DNA of 64,000 bases. Source: Aquabacterium sp. GTDB taxonomy: Bacteria; Pseudomonadota; Gammaproteobacteria; Burkholderiales; Burkholderiaceae_C. This document shows, piece by piece, positions 8,711-18,723 of this stretch. Made by a program: the position numbers and the translations under genes. Location of the stretch: positions 1 to 64,000 of the forward strand of contig NZ_JACRAH010000036.1 of assembly GCF_016234775.1 (NCBI RefSeq), given 5' to 3'. The notes beneath the pieces were generated by a model. It was given only the letters and a program-made list of their open reading frames with translations. It had not been told where the DNA came from and searched no databases. Each line of letters starts with the position of its first letter. Position 1 is the first letter of the stretch.

Positions 8711-11258
8711 GAGCGGCAGCTCCATCCACTCGGGCCTGAGCGAGACCGAAGCGCAGGCGAGGTGGCTGCAACATGGGCCCAATGAGTTGCCGCAGGCCAG
8801 CAAGCGCACGGCTTGGCGCATTGCGCTGGAGCTCGTGCGTGAGCCCATGCTGCAGTTGCTGCTGGTGGCGGGCGGCATTTACCTGGCCCTGGGGGATGTG
8901 GGGGAAGCCTGCATGCTGCTGGCCTTTGTGGCGCTGACCCTGGTGATTTCCTTTGTGCAGGAGGCCCGCACCGAGCGCGTGTTGGAGGCCTTGCGCGATC
9001 TCAGCAGCCCTCGTGCATTGGTGATCCGCAATGGCGAACGCAAGCGTATTCCCGGTCGGGAGGTGGTGCCGGGGGATCTCCTGTTGCTGGAGGAGGGTGA
9101 CAGGGTGCCGGCCGATGCGCGCTTGTTGTCCGCCAATGACTTTCTGGCGGACGAATCCCTGTTGACGGGTGAGTCTGTGCCCGTGTGCAAGGTGCCCTGG
9201 CTGACGACGCATGGTGATGTTCGCAGGCCGGGTGGCGATGACCAGCCCTGGGTGTACTCGGGTTCGATGGTGGTGCGCGGGTTGGGCATGGCTGAAGTCA
9301 CGGCCACCGGCCCGCACAGCGAGCTGGGTCGCATTGGTGTGGCCCTGCATCAGATCGAGCAGGCACCGCCCGCCTTGCAGCAGCAGACACGCGCCCTGGT
9401 GCGCACCTTTGCACTGGTCGGTATCAGCCTGAGTGTGCTGGTGGCGCTGCTTTATGTGTGGATGCGCGGCGATACCCTGGCGGCCGTGCTGGCAGGCATC
9501 ACCTTGGCCATGTCGCTGTTGCCCCAGGAGTTCCCGCTGATCCTGACCGTGTTCATGGCCATGGGGGCCTGGCGGATCTCTCAACAGCGCGTGTTGGTGC
9601 GGCGCGCCAGTGCCATCGAAGCCCTGGGCACGGCCACCGTGCTGTGTACCGACAAGACCGGCACGCTCACGCTCAATCGAATGAGCATCGCCGCCATGCA
9701 CGTGAGCGGGCAGACCTGGCGTGCACAAGAAACGTCGGCGCCCTTGCCGGAGTCCTTCCATGCCTTGCTCTTGCACGGCATCCTGGCCAGCGAACGCGAT
9801 CCCTTCGACCCCATGGAAAAGGCCTTCTGGGTGCTGGGGCAGGCCCAGTTGCCTCAGCAGATCGCACGACATGCCCCATGGCAACTGGTGCATGAATACG
9901 GGCTGAGCCCCGAGATGCTGGCCATGTCCCATGTGTGGCGCGCGCCTCAGCAGGACGGGCACCTCATCGCCACCAAAGGCGCACCCGAGGCCATCGCCGA
10001 TCTGTGCCATCTGAGTGATACGGCGCTGGCTGAAGTACGGCGTGCGGCTGACATGTTTGCCAGCCAGGGCATGCGCGTGCTGGGCGTGGCGAGGGCCCGG
10101 CACGATGGGCCTCAGCAAGGTGGTCAATGGCCCGCCATTCAGCATGACTTCGATTTCGAATTCATGGGGTTGGTCGCCCTGCAGGACCCTTTGCGCCCTG
10201 ACGTGCCGCAAGCCGTGCAGGCCTGTCGAGGGGCCGGCATCAAAGTGGTCATGATCACGGGCGATCATCCCGTTACCGCGAAGGCCATGGCTGAGCAGGC
10301 TGGCCTGGATGTCAGCGCCGATGTGGTGCGCGGTGAAGATCTGCAAGGCCTGTCGGACGAGGCGTTCAAGGCCTGTGTGGCGAAGGTCTCGGTCTTTGCG
10401 CGCGTGATGCCGGAGCAGAAGTTGCGCATCGTGCAGGCGCTGCAGGCGGGCGGTCATGTGGTGGCCATGACGGGCGATGGTGTCAACGATGCGCCGTCGC
10501 TCAAGGCGGCCGACATCGGCGTGGCCATGGGCTCGCGTGGCACGGATGTGGCGCGTGAAGCCTCCGCCATGGTGCTGCTGGACGATGACTTCGGCGCCAT
10601 CGTCAAAGCCGTTCAGTTGGGGCGCCGCATCGACGACAACCTGCGCAAGGCCATGGCCTTCGTGCTGGCCGTGCATGTGCCCATTGCAGGCCTGACCCTG
10701 CTGCCCTTGTTGATGGGCTGGCCGTTGCTGTTCATGCCCGTGCACATCGCCTTTCTGGAGTTGATCATTGACCCGGTCTGCTCCATCGTGTTCGAAGCCG
10801 AGCCTGATGAGCGCGACATCATGCGCAGGCCTCCACGCGAGATCGGCCGGCCCTTGCTGACCAGGTCGATGATGTTATATAGCCTGACGCAAGGCTTGCT
10901 GGCCCTGGGGGCGGTCGGTCTGGCGTATGCCTGGTTGTTGCAGCAAGGCCTGAGCGAGCCGCAGGCGCGGGCGGGTGGATTCATCGCACTTGTTGCCGTG
11001 AACATCCTGCTCATCGTCAACAACCGATCCTTGCATGGGCACGTGATGTCGGGCTTGTTGCGCCCCAATCCAGCCTTGTGGCGCATGCTGGCCTTGACCC
11101 TCTGCTTGTTGGGGGTGGTGTTTTTCGTGCCTGCCTTGAGTGGCCTGTTCAAGATGACCTTGCCGGGCGAATCGGGTGCCATCGCAGTGGGCGCCGCCAT
11201 GTTCTGTACCCTGATTTCGCTTCAGATTCTGCGGTGGATTCGCGCGGGCAAAGCGTGA
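8691..11258 (+). CDS. cation-translocating P-type ATPase (PMCA/type II-like)
   Basis: DKTGTLT phosphorylation motif, TGES, MTGDGVNDAPSLKAADIGVAMG, PQEFPLILT; TTG start overlaps the kinase stop. Confidence 0.9.
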   Translation: MGAPLPESGSSIHSGLSETEAQARWLQHGPNELPQASKRTAWRIALELVREPMLQLLLVAGGIYLALGDVGEACMLLAFVALTLVISFVQEARTERVLEALRDLSSPRALVIRNGERKRIPGREVVPGDLLLLEEGDRVPADARLLSANDFLADESLLTGESVPVCKVPWLTTHGDVRRPGGDDQPWVYSGSMVVRGLGMAEVTATGPHSELGRIGVALHQIEQAPPALQQQTRALVRTFALVGISLSVLVALLYVWMRGDTLAAVLAGITLAMSLLPQEFPLILTVFMAMGAWRISQQRVLVRRASAIEALGTATVLCTDKTGTLTLNRMSIAAMHVSGQTWRAQETSAPLPESFHALLLHGILASERDPFDPMEKAFWVLGQAQLPQQIARHAPWQLVHEYGLSPEMLAMSHVWRAPQQDGHLIATKGAPEAIADLCHLSDTALAEVRRAADMFASQGMRVLGVARARHDGPQQGGQWPAIQHDFDFEFMGLVALQDPLRPDVPQAVQACRGAGIKVVMITGDHPVTAKAMAEQAGLDVSADVVRGEDLQGLSDEAFKACVAKVSVFARVMPEQKLRIVQALQAGGHVVAMTGDGVNDAPSLKAADIGVAMGSRGTDVAREASAMVLLDDDFGAIVKAVQLGRRIDDNLRKAMAFVLAVHVPIAGLTLLPLLMGWPLLFMPVHIAFLELIIDPVCSIVFEAEPDERDIMRRPPREIGRPLLTRSMMLYSLTQGLLALGAVGLAYAWLLQQGLSEPQARAGGFIALVAVNILLIVNNRSLHGHVMSGLLRPNPALWRMLALTLCLLGVVFFVPALSGLFKMTLPGESGAIAVGAAMFCTLISLQILRWIRAGKA

Positions 11259-11330
11259 ATACTGCATATGACATTTCGTATGTGACATTGATAATGTCGA
11301 ACTCATTTTGACCATATCAGGACTGGTGAA

Positions 11331-12266
11331 GTGCTGTTTTCTCACTTGTTGCCGGACCTTGTCCAGTCTGTTCTGGATGCCCTTCCCACACCCGTGTTCT
11401 TCAAGGACAGAGCGGGCGTCTATCAAGGTTGCAACCGAGCTTTTGCTCGGTTGATCGGGCGGCGTCGGCGCGAGATCATCGGCATGACCGTGTTCGACAT
11501 TTCGCCGCAGGAGTACGCCCAATCGCACTTCGACGCTGATGCAGTGTTGATGCAGTCAGGTGGAGAGCAACGCTACGAAGCCCAGATCAAGCGCTGCGAT
11601 GGCGAGCGTCGCCATGTGGTCTTTCACAAGGCGGCACTGTATGGTGCGGACGGTGAGGTTGCCGGTATCGTGGGCACCATCCTTGACATCACCGAACGCA
11701 AGGCCCTGGAGGTCAAGCTGGCCGCCATGGCAGAGCGCGATGCCCTCACTGGTCTTTTCAACCGCCGGGCCATCTTGGCCCATCTTGAGGCCCTGCACAG
11801 GGATCGAAGGCAGGCTAGCCAGCCCTTGTGCCTGATGATGTGTGATGTTGATTACTTCAAGAGCATCAACGACCGCTACGGCCATGGCGTGGGTGACGAG
11901 GTTCTGCGCAAGGTGGCGCACACCCTGTGTCAGAACCTGCGAGATGGCGATCGCGTGGGGCGCATCGGTGGCGAGGAGTTCCTGATCGTGCTGGCAACAG
12001 CCGATGTGGACGATGCCCGGCAGGTGGCCGAACGCCTGCGGCATCTCATTGCCAGCATGGACGTGCATGGCGGCGAGGGTACCAGCCTGAGCGTGACCAT
12101 CAGCATCGGCGTGGCCCAGAGCCTGCAGCACGATGAGGACTGGTCAGGCGCCGTCGCGCGCGCCGACGAAGGCCTGTATGCGGCCAAGCGAGCGGGCCGG
12201 GACAAGGTGGTGGTCACCGATGCGCAGACGCGCCTGGCACACCGCAAGGACTGGCATCAGCCCTGA
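11331..12266 (+). CDS. PAS domain-containing diguanylate cyclase
   Basis: PAS N-terminus; RDALTGLFNRRA, RIGGEEFLIVL (GGEEF variant). Confidence 0.92.
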   Translation: MLFSHLLPDLVQSVLDALPTPVFFKDRAGVYQGCNRAFARLIGRRRREIIGMTVFDISPQEYAQSHFDADAVLMQSGGEQRYEAQIKRCDGERRHVVFHKAALYGADGEVAGIVGTILDITERKALEVKLAAMAERDALTGLFNRRAILAHLEALHRDRRQASQPLCLMMCDVDYFKSINDRYGHGVGDEVLRKVAHTLCQNLRDGDRVGRIGGEEFLIVLATADVDDARQVAERLRHLIASMDVHGGEGTSLSVTISIGVAQSLQHDEDWSGAVARADEGLYAAKRAGRDKVVVTDAQTRLAHRKDWHQP

Positions 12267-12292
12267 CGGCAGCGCCTTCAAGGTTGGAGTGA

Positions 12293-14350
12293 TCACGGCA
12301 GACTGATACCCAACTTGATCCACCAGCGCCGACCTGCTTCGGGTACCTGCGCGGGCAGCTTGCTGCCCAGGTTGGCCCATGAGCCGTCACTGCTGTGGTT
12401 GAGGTGCTCCACATAGTAGCGATCGAACACATTGTCCACGCCTGCCGCTACCTGCACCTGCTTGTTGAACTTGTACTCGCCCTGGATGTCCCACACGCTG
12501 AAGCCTGGTGTGGCGGCCACATCCAGACCGTTGGTGCTGCCATGGTTGCGGTCAATGCGCTGCTGGCCATCGGCCATGCGCGTGATGAGCTTGAGGCCGA
12601 TTGCATCCTGCTTCCATGCGGCATACAACCGGGCTTGTGTCGGAGGGGTCTGTGCGAGTGCCACATGATCGGTTTTGTTGGCGGCCCAGACCAGGCTCAG
12701 GTTGCCGCCCAGCGCAATGGTTGGGCTGGCTGCCCAGTTGAGCTCACCTTCAAAACCTCGGCGTATGGCATCCACACTTTTTGCGCTGGTGCCACTGGTG
12801 ACCAGCATGAAATTGTCGATCAGGTTGATGAAACCGTTGACGCTGGCGCTGAGTTGGCCGGCGTTGTAGCGCAAGCCAGCATTGAGCTCCTTGTGTTGTT
12901 CCAGGGCCAGGTCATAGCCCTGCAAGCTGCCGATTTCGACATAGTCGGGCCCTCTCTCTGACTGGCCGATGGCCGCATGAGCCTGCCATTGCGCGTCCAG
13001 TCTGTGTTCTGCGCGGACGAAGGCACTGTGCAGGGTCATCTGGCGGCGGCTGCCCTGACCCTTGACGGGGGTGGCGTTGGCCGCGATGCCGCGCACATCC
13101 CCTGCGCGGGATTGCCTTGAGTCAATGCGCAGGCCCGAACTCACGGATGTCGAACCCAGCGTGGCCAGCCATTCGGCGTAGGCGCCGGTCTGCTGGATGC
13201 GGATGTCGTAGTAGGGGGCGATGCCAAGATCATCCGGGGGGAGGCAGGTGACCTCGCTGCCCAGGTCAAAACATACCGTGTTGATAAAGTGATTCTGTGC
13301 GTGGTAGCTGTCTAACCGGCCATCCAGGCCCAGCCGAATCACGTGGTCGTCTGCAATATCCAAGTCCACTCTCAGGCTGGCGGCACGGGAGCGATTGCGT
13401 TGCAGCATGATCTCGCGTGTGCGGTTGATGCCATCGGCCTGATAAGTGCCTTCCTCACCCCGCAGGGTGAAGTTGTCCATGGCGTGGTCCACACTTTGCC
13501 AGCGCACCTGGGCCTCGGCCTGCTTTACCCATGGCGACAGTCGTTGCGCACGCCACTGCAGCCCCAGGCTGTCCGACAGAAAGCGCGTGCCATCCATGTG
13601 ATACGCGGGGTAGACGGCCCAGCCATCGCTGCGTGTCAGTTTGGCTGACAGCGTTTGCTCCTCGCTCAAACGCCAGCCCAGTTCCAGATCGTGGTTGTCG
13701 CGCAAGTAGCTTGACGGGATGCGTTGGCCGTGCCCGTCTCTTTCGTCGCCACTTTGCAGGTGTCGGTTGGTGACCCTCGCCCACATGGTTTCGCTGTTGA
13801 CAAGGCCTTCTGCATGAGTCTGCTGTTTGCCGAAGGCGGCCAGCGTCTGGCTGAGTGTCAACGCCGAGGGCGCATCGGCAGACGGGGGCTTGCGTTCAAA
13901 TACCAGGGCACCGGCCAGCACCCCCGCATAGCGCACGGTACTGGGCCCTTTGATCACCGTGCCCTGGTCAACCGCTTCCGGGTCGATGTAGGAGGTGGCC
14001 GGGTCCATGCCATGGTTGCAGGCGCCTTCCATGGCGATGCCATCGTTGAGCACGGGCAGGCGAGAGCCACCGAGGCCTCGCACCAGCACCGTGCCTGCGG
14101 TACCTGACTGTCGGTTGACCTGCACGCCGCCCACTTGCCTGAGCAACTGCGCCACATCGTCTTGCTCGTCGGTCTGCCCTTTGAGCTTCACCTTGCTTTG
14201 CGAGGCCTGCTGCCTGGGCCTGGCCTTGATCGACACCGTGGGCAACTGGTCCTTGTCTGCCGTGGTGTCGCTGGTTTGTGCCGTCGCGTCCAGCGTCAGC
14301 AGCAGGCTCAGGCAGGCCCATCCGATCGTCCGGTATCGCATCATCATCAC
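12293..14350 (-). CDS. TonB-dependent receptor, OprC/NosA (copper)-like
   Basis: Plug domain (VNRQSGTAGTVLVRGLGGSRLPVLNDGI), ACNHGMDPATSYIDPE motif reminiscent of copper TonB receptors, C-terminal barrel. Confidence 0.78.
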   Translation of the reverse strand: MMMMRYRTIGWACLSLLLTLDATAQTSDTTADKDQLPTVSIKARPRQQASQSKVKLKGQTDEQDDVAQLLRQVGGVQVNRQSGTAGTVLVRGLGGSRLPVLNDGIAMEGACNHGMDPATSYIDPEAVDQGTVIKGPSTVRYAGVLAGALVFERKPPSADAPSALTLSQTLAAFGKQQTHAEGLVNSETMWARVTNRHLQSGDERDGHGQRIPSSYLRDNHDLELGWRLSEEQTLSAKLTRSDGWAVYPAYHMDGTRFLSDSLGLQWRAQRLSPWVKQAEAQVRWQSVDHAMDNFTLRGEEGTYQADGINRTREIMLQRNRSRAASLRVDLDIADDHVIRLGLDGRLDSYHAQNHFINTVCFDLGSEVTCLPPDDLGIAPYYDIRIQQTGAYAEWLATLGSTSVSSGLRIDSRQSRAGDVRGIAANATPVKGQGSRRQMTLHSAFVRAEHRLDAQWQAHAAIGQSERGPDYVEIGSLQGYDLALEQHKELNAGLRYNAGQLSASVNGFINLIDNFMLVTSGTSAKSVDAIRRGFEGELNWAASPTIALGGNLSLVWAANKTDHVALAQTPPTQARLYAAWKQDAIGLKLITRMADGQQRIDRNHGSTNGLDVAATPGFSVWDIQGEYKFNKQVQVAAGVDNVFDRYYVEHLNHSSDGSWANLGSKLPAQVPEAGRRWWIKLGISLP

Positions 14351-15024
14351 TGTTGCTCGCGCTGTGGTGAACGACGAGCCTGGCGGCGACGTGCCACGGC
14401 ACCCATGGCCAGCAAGCCCAGGCCCATCTTCGCCCAGGTCGAGGCCTCTGGGACGGCCGGGGTCTCGTGCAGGCTCAGGTGCAGGCCGATGGTGTCACGC
14501 ACGGGGTCACCCATGCCGGGCATGGCATGGTGGTGGTACATCGACGCGTTCAGGTTGACATACACGTGGTCGGCATCAAAGGTCAGGGCCGTAGCCGGAT
14601 CGAAGCCTTCCAGCAGATTGCCCTGCACATTGGGCACATACCTTGTGTTGCTCACCACCGCGCCTTCGATGGCGGCGATGCTGTTGCCGCTGTCGACAAG
14701 GCGAAAGCCCAGCTTGTCAGGCGAGCCGAAGTTCATGAAGTCGCCGCTGCCAACGTAGCTGAGCACCACGTCGGTGCCGCTGACGTCGATGTTCCACTGG
14801 ATGGTGTTCTTGCTGTCGATCGACCAGTTGCTGACCTCCTGGCCTGCGCCCACGGTGAAGGTCCGGGACTTGATGGTCTGCCAACCTGCGCCGGCATCCA
14901 GACCGTATTCGATGGTCAGGGTGCTGCCATCGAGCGAGCCGTGGGCTTGTGCCTGGCCACTCAGGGTCAGCAGGGAAACAGCCAGCAGCGAAGCGCGGCG
15001 GACGAAGTGAGAGATGGTTTGCAT
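14347..15024 (-). CDS. PEP-CTERM sorting-domain protein, His/Met-rich
   Basis: Signal peptide ending AQA|H; MYHHHAMPGM; C-terminal PEAST-hydrophobic-RRR tripartite tail. Confidence 0.75.
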   Translation of the reverse strand: MQTISHFVRRASLLAVSLLTLSGQAQAHGSLDGSTLTIEYGLDAGAGWQTIKSRTFTVGAGQEVSNWSIDSKNTIQWNIDVSGTDVVLSYVGSGDFMNFGSPDKLGFRLVDSGNSIAAIEGAVVSNTRYVPNVQGNLLEGFDPATALTFDADHVYVNLNASMYHHHAMPGMGDPVRDTIGLHLSLHETPAVPEASTWAKMGLGLLAMGAVARRRQARRSPQREQQ

Positions 15025-15054
15025 GTGCGTTCCTCTTGTGTTGGTGGTGATCGA

Positions 15055-15843
15055 TCAGCGCAGCTTGCGACGGCGTGCGCCCATCAGCAGGCCGGCCAGC
15101 CCCAGTGCGTACAAGCTCACGGTGGCGGGTTCCGGCACGCTGCTGACCTGGATGCCTACGCTCATGCCGTAGGCGGTGGCCAAGTTGGGGTTGCTGCCGA
15201 GTTGGGCTTCGTAGTCGGCTCCGCCGACGATGAGGGAGTAGGTGCCAGCGCCCAGCGCAAACGTTTTGCTGGTGATGCCGTCCAGCAGACCATCGCCTGT
15301 GCCGCCTTGAACTGCACCCACGCCATCAACCGAGTAGCCTTTGAAGCTCAGTGTGTTGATGGCGCCAAAGTCGTTGCCGATCTGAAAGTCACCCACGGCA
15401 TGCCAGACGCCTTCAACGGGGAAGGGCAGGGAGGCCTTGTAGGCGGTGGATGCGGTGGATGTGTCATACGACAGATAGCTCACGGCGGCGTTGCTCGGAT
15501 CCACGCTGGTGGGCGCAATGCCCTGGTAGATCGAGAAGCCGGGCAGCAATCCGCCAACCGATGTGCTGGTGGCGCCGGCATGGGCGCTGACGGTCAAGGC
15601 GACCAGCGCATCGCCCGTGAGCGTGAACTTGAACCACTTGCCTTTGTGGCTGTCGCCCCAGTCCGCATCGGCGGCATCGGCCCAGCCGTAGTTGCCGCTC
15701 ACGGCCTGGTTGCTGATGGTGTTGCTGGTCGAACTGAGGCCATCGTAGGTGCCCAGATCGCGGCCAGTGTAAGAGACGTGTGCAAGGGCGGGCAGAGACA
15801 AGCTGGCCGCACTCAGGGCCAGGACGAAATGACGGGTCAACAT
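15055..15843 (-). CDS. PEP-CTERM sorting-domain protein
   Basis: Start MLTRHFVLALSAASLSLPALA|HVSYTGRD; C-terminal VPEPATVSLYALGLAGLLMGARRRKLR. Confidence 0.85.
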   Translation of the reverse strand: MLTRHFVLALSAASLSLPALAHVSYTGRDLGTYDGLSSTSNTISNQAVSGNYGWADAADADWGDSHKGKWFKFTLTGDALVALTVSAHAGATSTSVGGLLPGFSIYQGIAPTSVDPSNAAVSYLSYDTSTASTAYKASLPFPVEGVWHAVGDFQIGNDFGAINTLSFKGYSVDGVGAVQGGTGDGLLDGITSKTFALGAGTYSLIVGGADYEAQLGSNPNLATAYGMSVGIQVSSVPEPATVSLYALGLAGLLMGARRRKLR

Positions 15844-16049
15844 GTGTGAAAAATCCTGATGCGCAGATCCTTGCTGTCGGCGATCGGCGTGATCTGGCTC
15901 GACAGGTCTGCGTGTGTGATGAACGTGTGTGTGGCAGCGCGGTCTGGCACGCCATGGCTGGCGCACAGAGATGGCCCGGGCATGGCGCCCGAGCCAGCTG
16001 ATCACGTAAGGATCAGCGCGTTGTCAACAAAGGAGTGGGGGCAGGCCGA

Positions 16050-16454
16050 TCAGGCCTGCGCAACAGGAGGGGCTCGGGCCTGGGCCGGCGCCCAGATGGG
16101 CATCGGCCCAGGCGCGTCCAGGAACAGGCGGGGGACTTCGTGCTGCAGCCCGGTGAGGGGCAGCGCCGCCATCTGCGCAGGCGGCATGCCTGCATGGTCA
16201 CCTTGCATGACGCACAGTGGGCAGTGATCCAGCCAGGCGTGATGAGCTGGTTGCTCCTGCATGGGCTTGATCACGATGATGGAAGGCAAGCCTTCACGGC
16301 TCACGCACACCTCGGCAGACGGTACTGCAGATCCTTGAGTCAGGTGGTGGGTGGCCAGCCAGCGGGAAACCGCAGGGGCGATCGCACTCAGCAGGATGAC
16401 CATGGCAGTCATCCAGACCATCCAGCGAAGATGGGGGCTGGTGCGTGAAATCAT
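16050..16454 (-). CDS. DUF2946-like protein
   Basis: Short membrane-anchored protein with CPLC and HAGMPPAQMAALPL motifs. Confidence 0.6.
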   Translation of the reverse strand: MISRTSPHLRWMVWMTAMVILLSAIAPAVSRWLATHHLTQGSAVPSAEVCVSREGLPSIIVIKPMQEQPAHHAWLDHCPLCVMQGDHAGMPPAQMAALPLTGLQHEVPRLFLDAPGPMPIWAPAQARAPPVAQA

Positions 16455-16587
16455 GTGTGGCAGTGTAAAGCACACTTTTGAGTGTCTCGCAAAGCCTGTT
16501 TTGTGCGGGGTCAATGCGTGGCGAGATGCATGACTGATTTAAAATGGGAACATCACACATTTCATTGGGTGGAATGCCCTGGTCCCC

Positions 16588-17481
16588 TTGATGCCTTCTT
16601 CTGCCGGTTCCCCGCAGCCCTCCGATCACGACGCGCTGGCTGATGCCATCCAGTCCGTTCTGGCGCCTTTGGCCGATCTGGCTGTGGCCAGAGGCCTGAC
16701 GTACGCGGTTGTCGAAGAGTCTCTGAAACAGGCCTTCGTGCGCGCCGCGCAGGAGGCGCAGTTGGCGCAAGGGTTGCCCGCACATCGCCTGGTCAGCCGC
16801 ATCAGCGCCGCCACGGGCATCAATCGCCGGGAGGTCACGCGTTTGACACAATCCGATCCGGGTGCCCCAAGTCCTGCCGGTGCGTCACTGGTGTCCCAGT
16901 TGTTCACGCGCTGGATCTCGGATCGCAAGTTGCGCGTCAAAGGCAAACCACGCGCCTTGCCACGTCAAGGTGACGCGCCCAGCTTTGAAGCACTCGCTCG
17001 CTCGATCACGCAAGATGTACACCCCCGAACCATGCTGGACGAACTCTGCCGCCTGGATCTGGCCCGTTGGGATGCCGAGACCGATACCGTCAGCCTGATT
17101 CAGGATGGCTTCACACCACGCGGGGATCTGCAGCGCATGGTCGAGTTCCTTGGCGACAACGTGGGTGACCACCTGCACGCTGCGGTCGAGAACGTGATCG
17201 GCGATGAGCCAACTCATTTCGAGCAGGCCGTTTTCGCGCAAGGCCTGTCAGCGGATTCGGTCGAACAGGTGCGTCATCTGGCGCGCAAGCACTGGAAGGC
17301 CCTGGTCACCGAGGCGGTGCCGCTGTTGGAGCAGCGTATAGACCTGGACGCGCAAACGCCTGATACCGCGACACAACGAGTGCGTCTGGGGCTGTTCACC
17401 TATCACCATGACTCGGCACGGACCGAGCCAGAAACGGGCAGTGCCGGCGTGGTGCCGCGCCGTATGCCCAGCGGGAAATGA
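16588..17481 (+). CDS. DUF6502-like protein
   Basis: N-terminal helical domain (VLAPLADLAVARGLTYAVVEESLKQAFV...), RISAATGINRREVTRL. Confidence 0.6.
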   Translation: MMPSSAGSPQPSDHDALADAIQSVLAPLADLAVARGLTYAVVEESLKQAFVRAAQEAQLAQGLPAHRLVSRISAATGINRREVTRLTQSDPGAPSPAGASLVSQLFTRWISDRKLRVKGKPRALPRQGDAPSFEALARSITQDVHPRTMLDELCRLDLARWDAETDTVSLIQDGFTPRGDLQRMVEFLGDNVGDHLHAAVENVIGDEPTHFEQAVFAQGLSADSVEQVRHLARKHWKALVTEAVPLLEQRIDLDAQTPDTATQRVRLGLFTYHHDSARTEPETGSAGVVPRRMPSGK

Positions 17482-17482
17482 C

Positions 17483-18685
17483 ATGCTGAGACACCTGAAA
17501 TGGACCTTCCTGCTGAGCCTGGTGCTGGTGCTCAACGGGTGTGGCGGCGGTGGCCCTGGTGATACCCAGGCCAATGGCAGTGGGGTGGGAACAGGGGGCA
17601 CGGGCTCTTACACCAATGGCCCGGTGTCAGGCCTGGGTTCGATCATCGTCAACAACGTGCGTTATGGGGTGGACTCGGCGCGCATCCGTCGCGATGACGA
17701 TGTCGATGGCAGTGCCAGCCATGCTTCGTCAGAGCTGAAGCTGGGCATGATGGTCGAAGTGCAGGGGTCCGGCGTGACGCCGGCTGCGACGCCAGGTGCC
17801 ACACCGGTTGCGATGGCCAGCACGGTGCGTTATGGCAGCGTGTTGGTGGGGCCTTCCGCCAATGTGGCAATCAATCTGGACGGCTCGCTGGCCTCCTTGA
17901 CTGTGCACCAGCAGCGTGTGAATGCCAATGCCCGGACGGTCGTGGCGCGCATGCCGAGTTCAGGCGATTTCGTCGAGGTGCATGGCTTGCTGGATGCCTC
18001 AGGTGTGTACACGGCGACTCGCATTGACGTGTTGAGCAGCCCGCCAGCAACCTACAAGATGGTGGGTTACGTCTCGGCCGCTTCCGATCGATATGTTTAC
18101 GTGGGACAGTCAACCGTAGTGCAGGCGATCGACTACAGAACGATGCTGGGCAGCTTGCCAGCTGGTGCGGGTGCCACGGCACGCATCCGAGTGTGGTTCA
18201 GTCCGACCCTCACTGCTGGTGCCTGGGTGGCCAGTCGCATCGTGGTGGATCAACCTCTGGTTGATGACGTGGATGAAGCCAGCGTGGAAGGCCTGGTTAC
18301 CCAGTTGCCCGATGCATCAGGCCTGATGAAGGTGGATGGGCAACTCGTGAACGTGCGTGGCATCACGTCGGCGATGGCCTTGACCTTGGGTGAGAGGGTG
18401 CGCGTAGAAGGTCGCCTGCAAGCGGGCGTGCTGATTGCCTCAGAGCTGGAGAGCGACAGTGAACTGGAGCAAGAAGCGAGTGGCACCGAGCTGCATGGGC
18501 AGATCAGCCAGGTCACGGCGCAAACGTTGGTGGTGCGGGGCGTGACGGTGGCCTACACCTCAGGTGTCGTGCAAAACAACCGGACGCTCCATGACGGTGA
18601 TTGCGTGGAAGTGCACGGCCAGGGCTACAACAGCGCAGCTCAGTTGATCGCGATCGAAATCGAGGTGGGCGACTCCTGCAATTGA
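17483..18685 (+). CDS. DUF5666 domain-containing lipoprotein
   Basis: Lipobox-like LVLNGCGGG; repeated VSGLGSIIVNNVRY / GMMVEVQGSG / VEVHG modules. Confidence 0.7.
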   Translation: MLRHLKWTFLLSLVLVLNGCGGGGPGDTQANGSGVGTGGTGSYTNGPVSGLGSIIVNNVRYGVDSARIRRDDDVDGSASHASSELKLGMMVEVQGSGVTPAATPGATPVAMASTVRYGSVLVGPSANVAINLDGSLASLTVHQQRVNANARTVVARMPSSGDFVEVHGLLDASGVYTATRIDVLSSPPATYKMVGYVSAASDRYVYVGQSTVVQAIDYRTMLGSLPAGAGATARIRVWFSPTLTAGAWVASRIVVDQPLVDDVDEASVEGLVTQLPDASGLMKVDGQLVNVRGITSAMALTLGERVRVEGRLQAGVLIASELESDSELEQEASGTELHGQISQVTAQTLVVRGVTVAYTSGVVQNNRTLHDGDCVEVHGQGYNSAAQLIAIEIEVGDSCN

Positions 18686-18723
18686 GGCATCAGGCAGATT
18701 GTCGTCTAGCCTTGCCGTGCAAG

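Noticed and set aside
8658-10745. 695-aa minus-strand ORF
   Set aside because: Antisense of the P-type ATPase; His/Gln-rich translation typical of reverse-strand shadow ORFs
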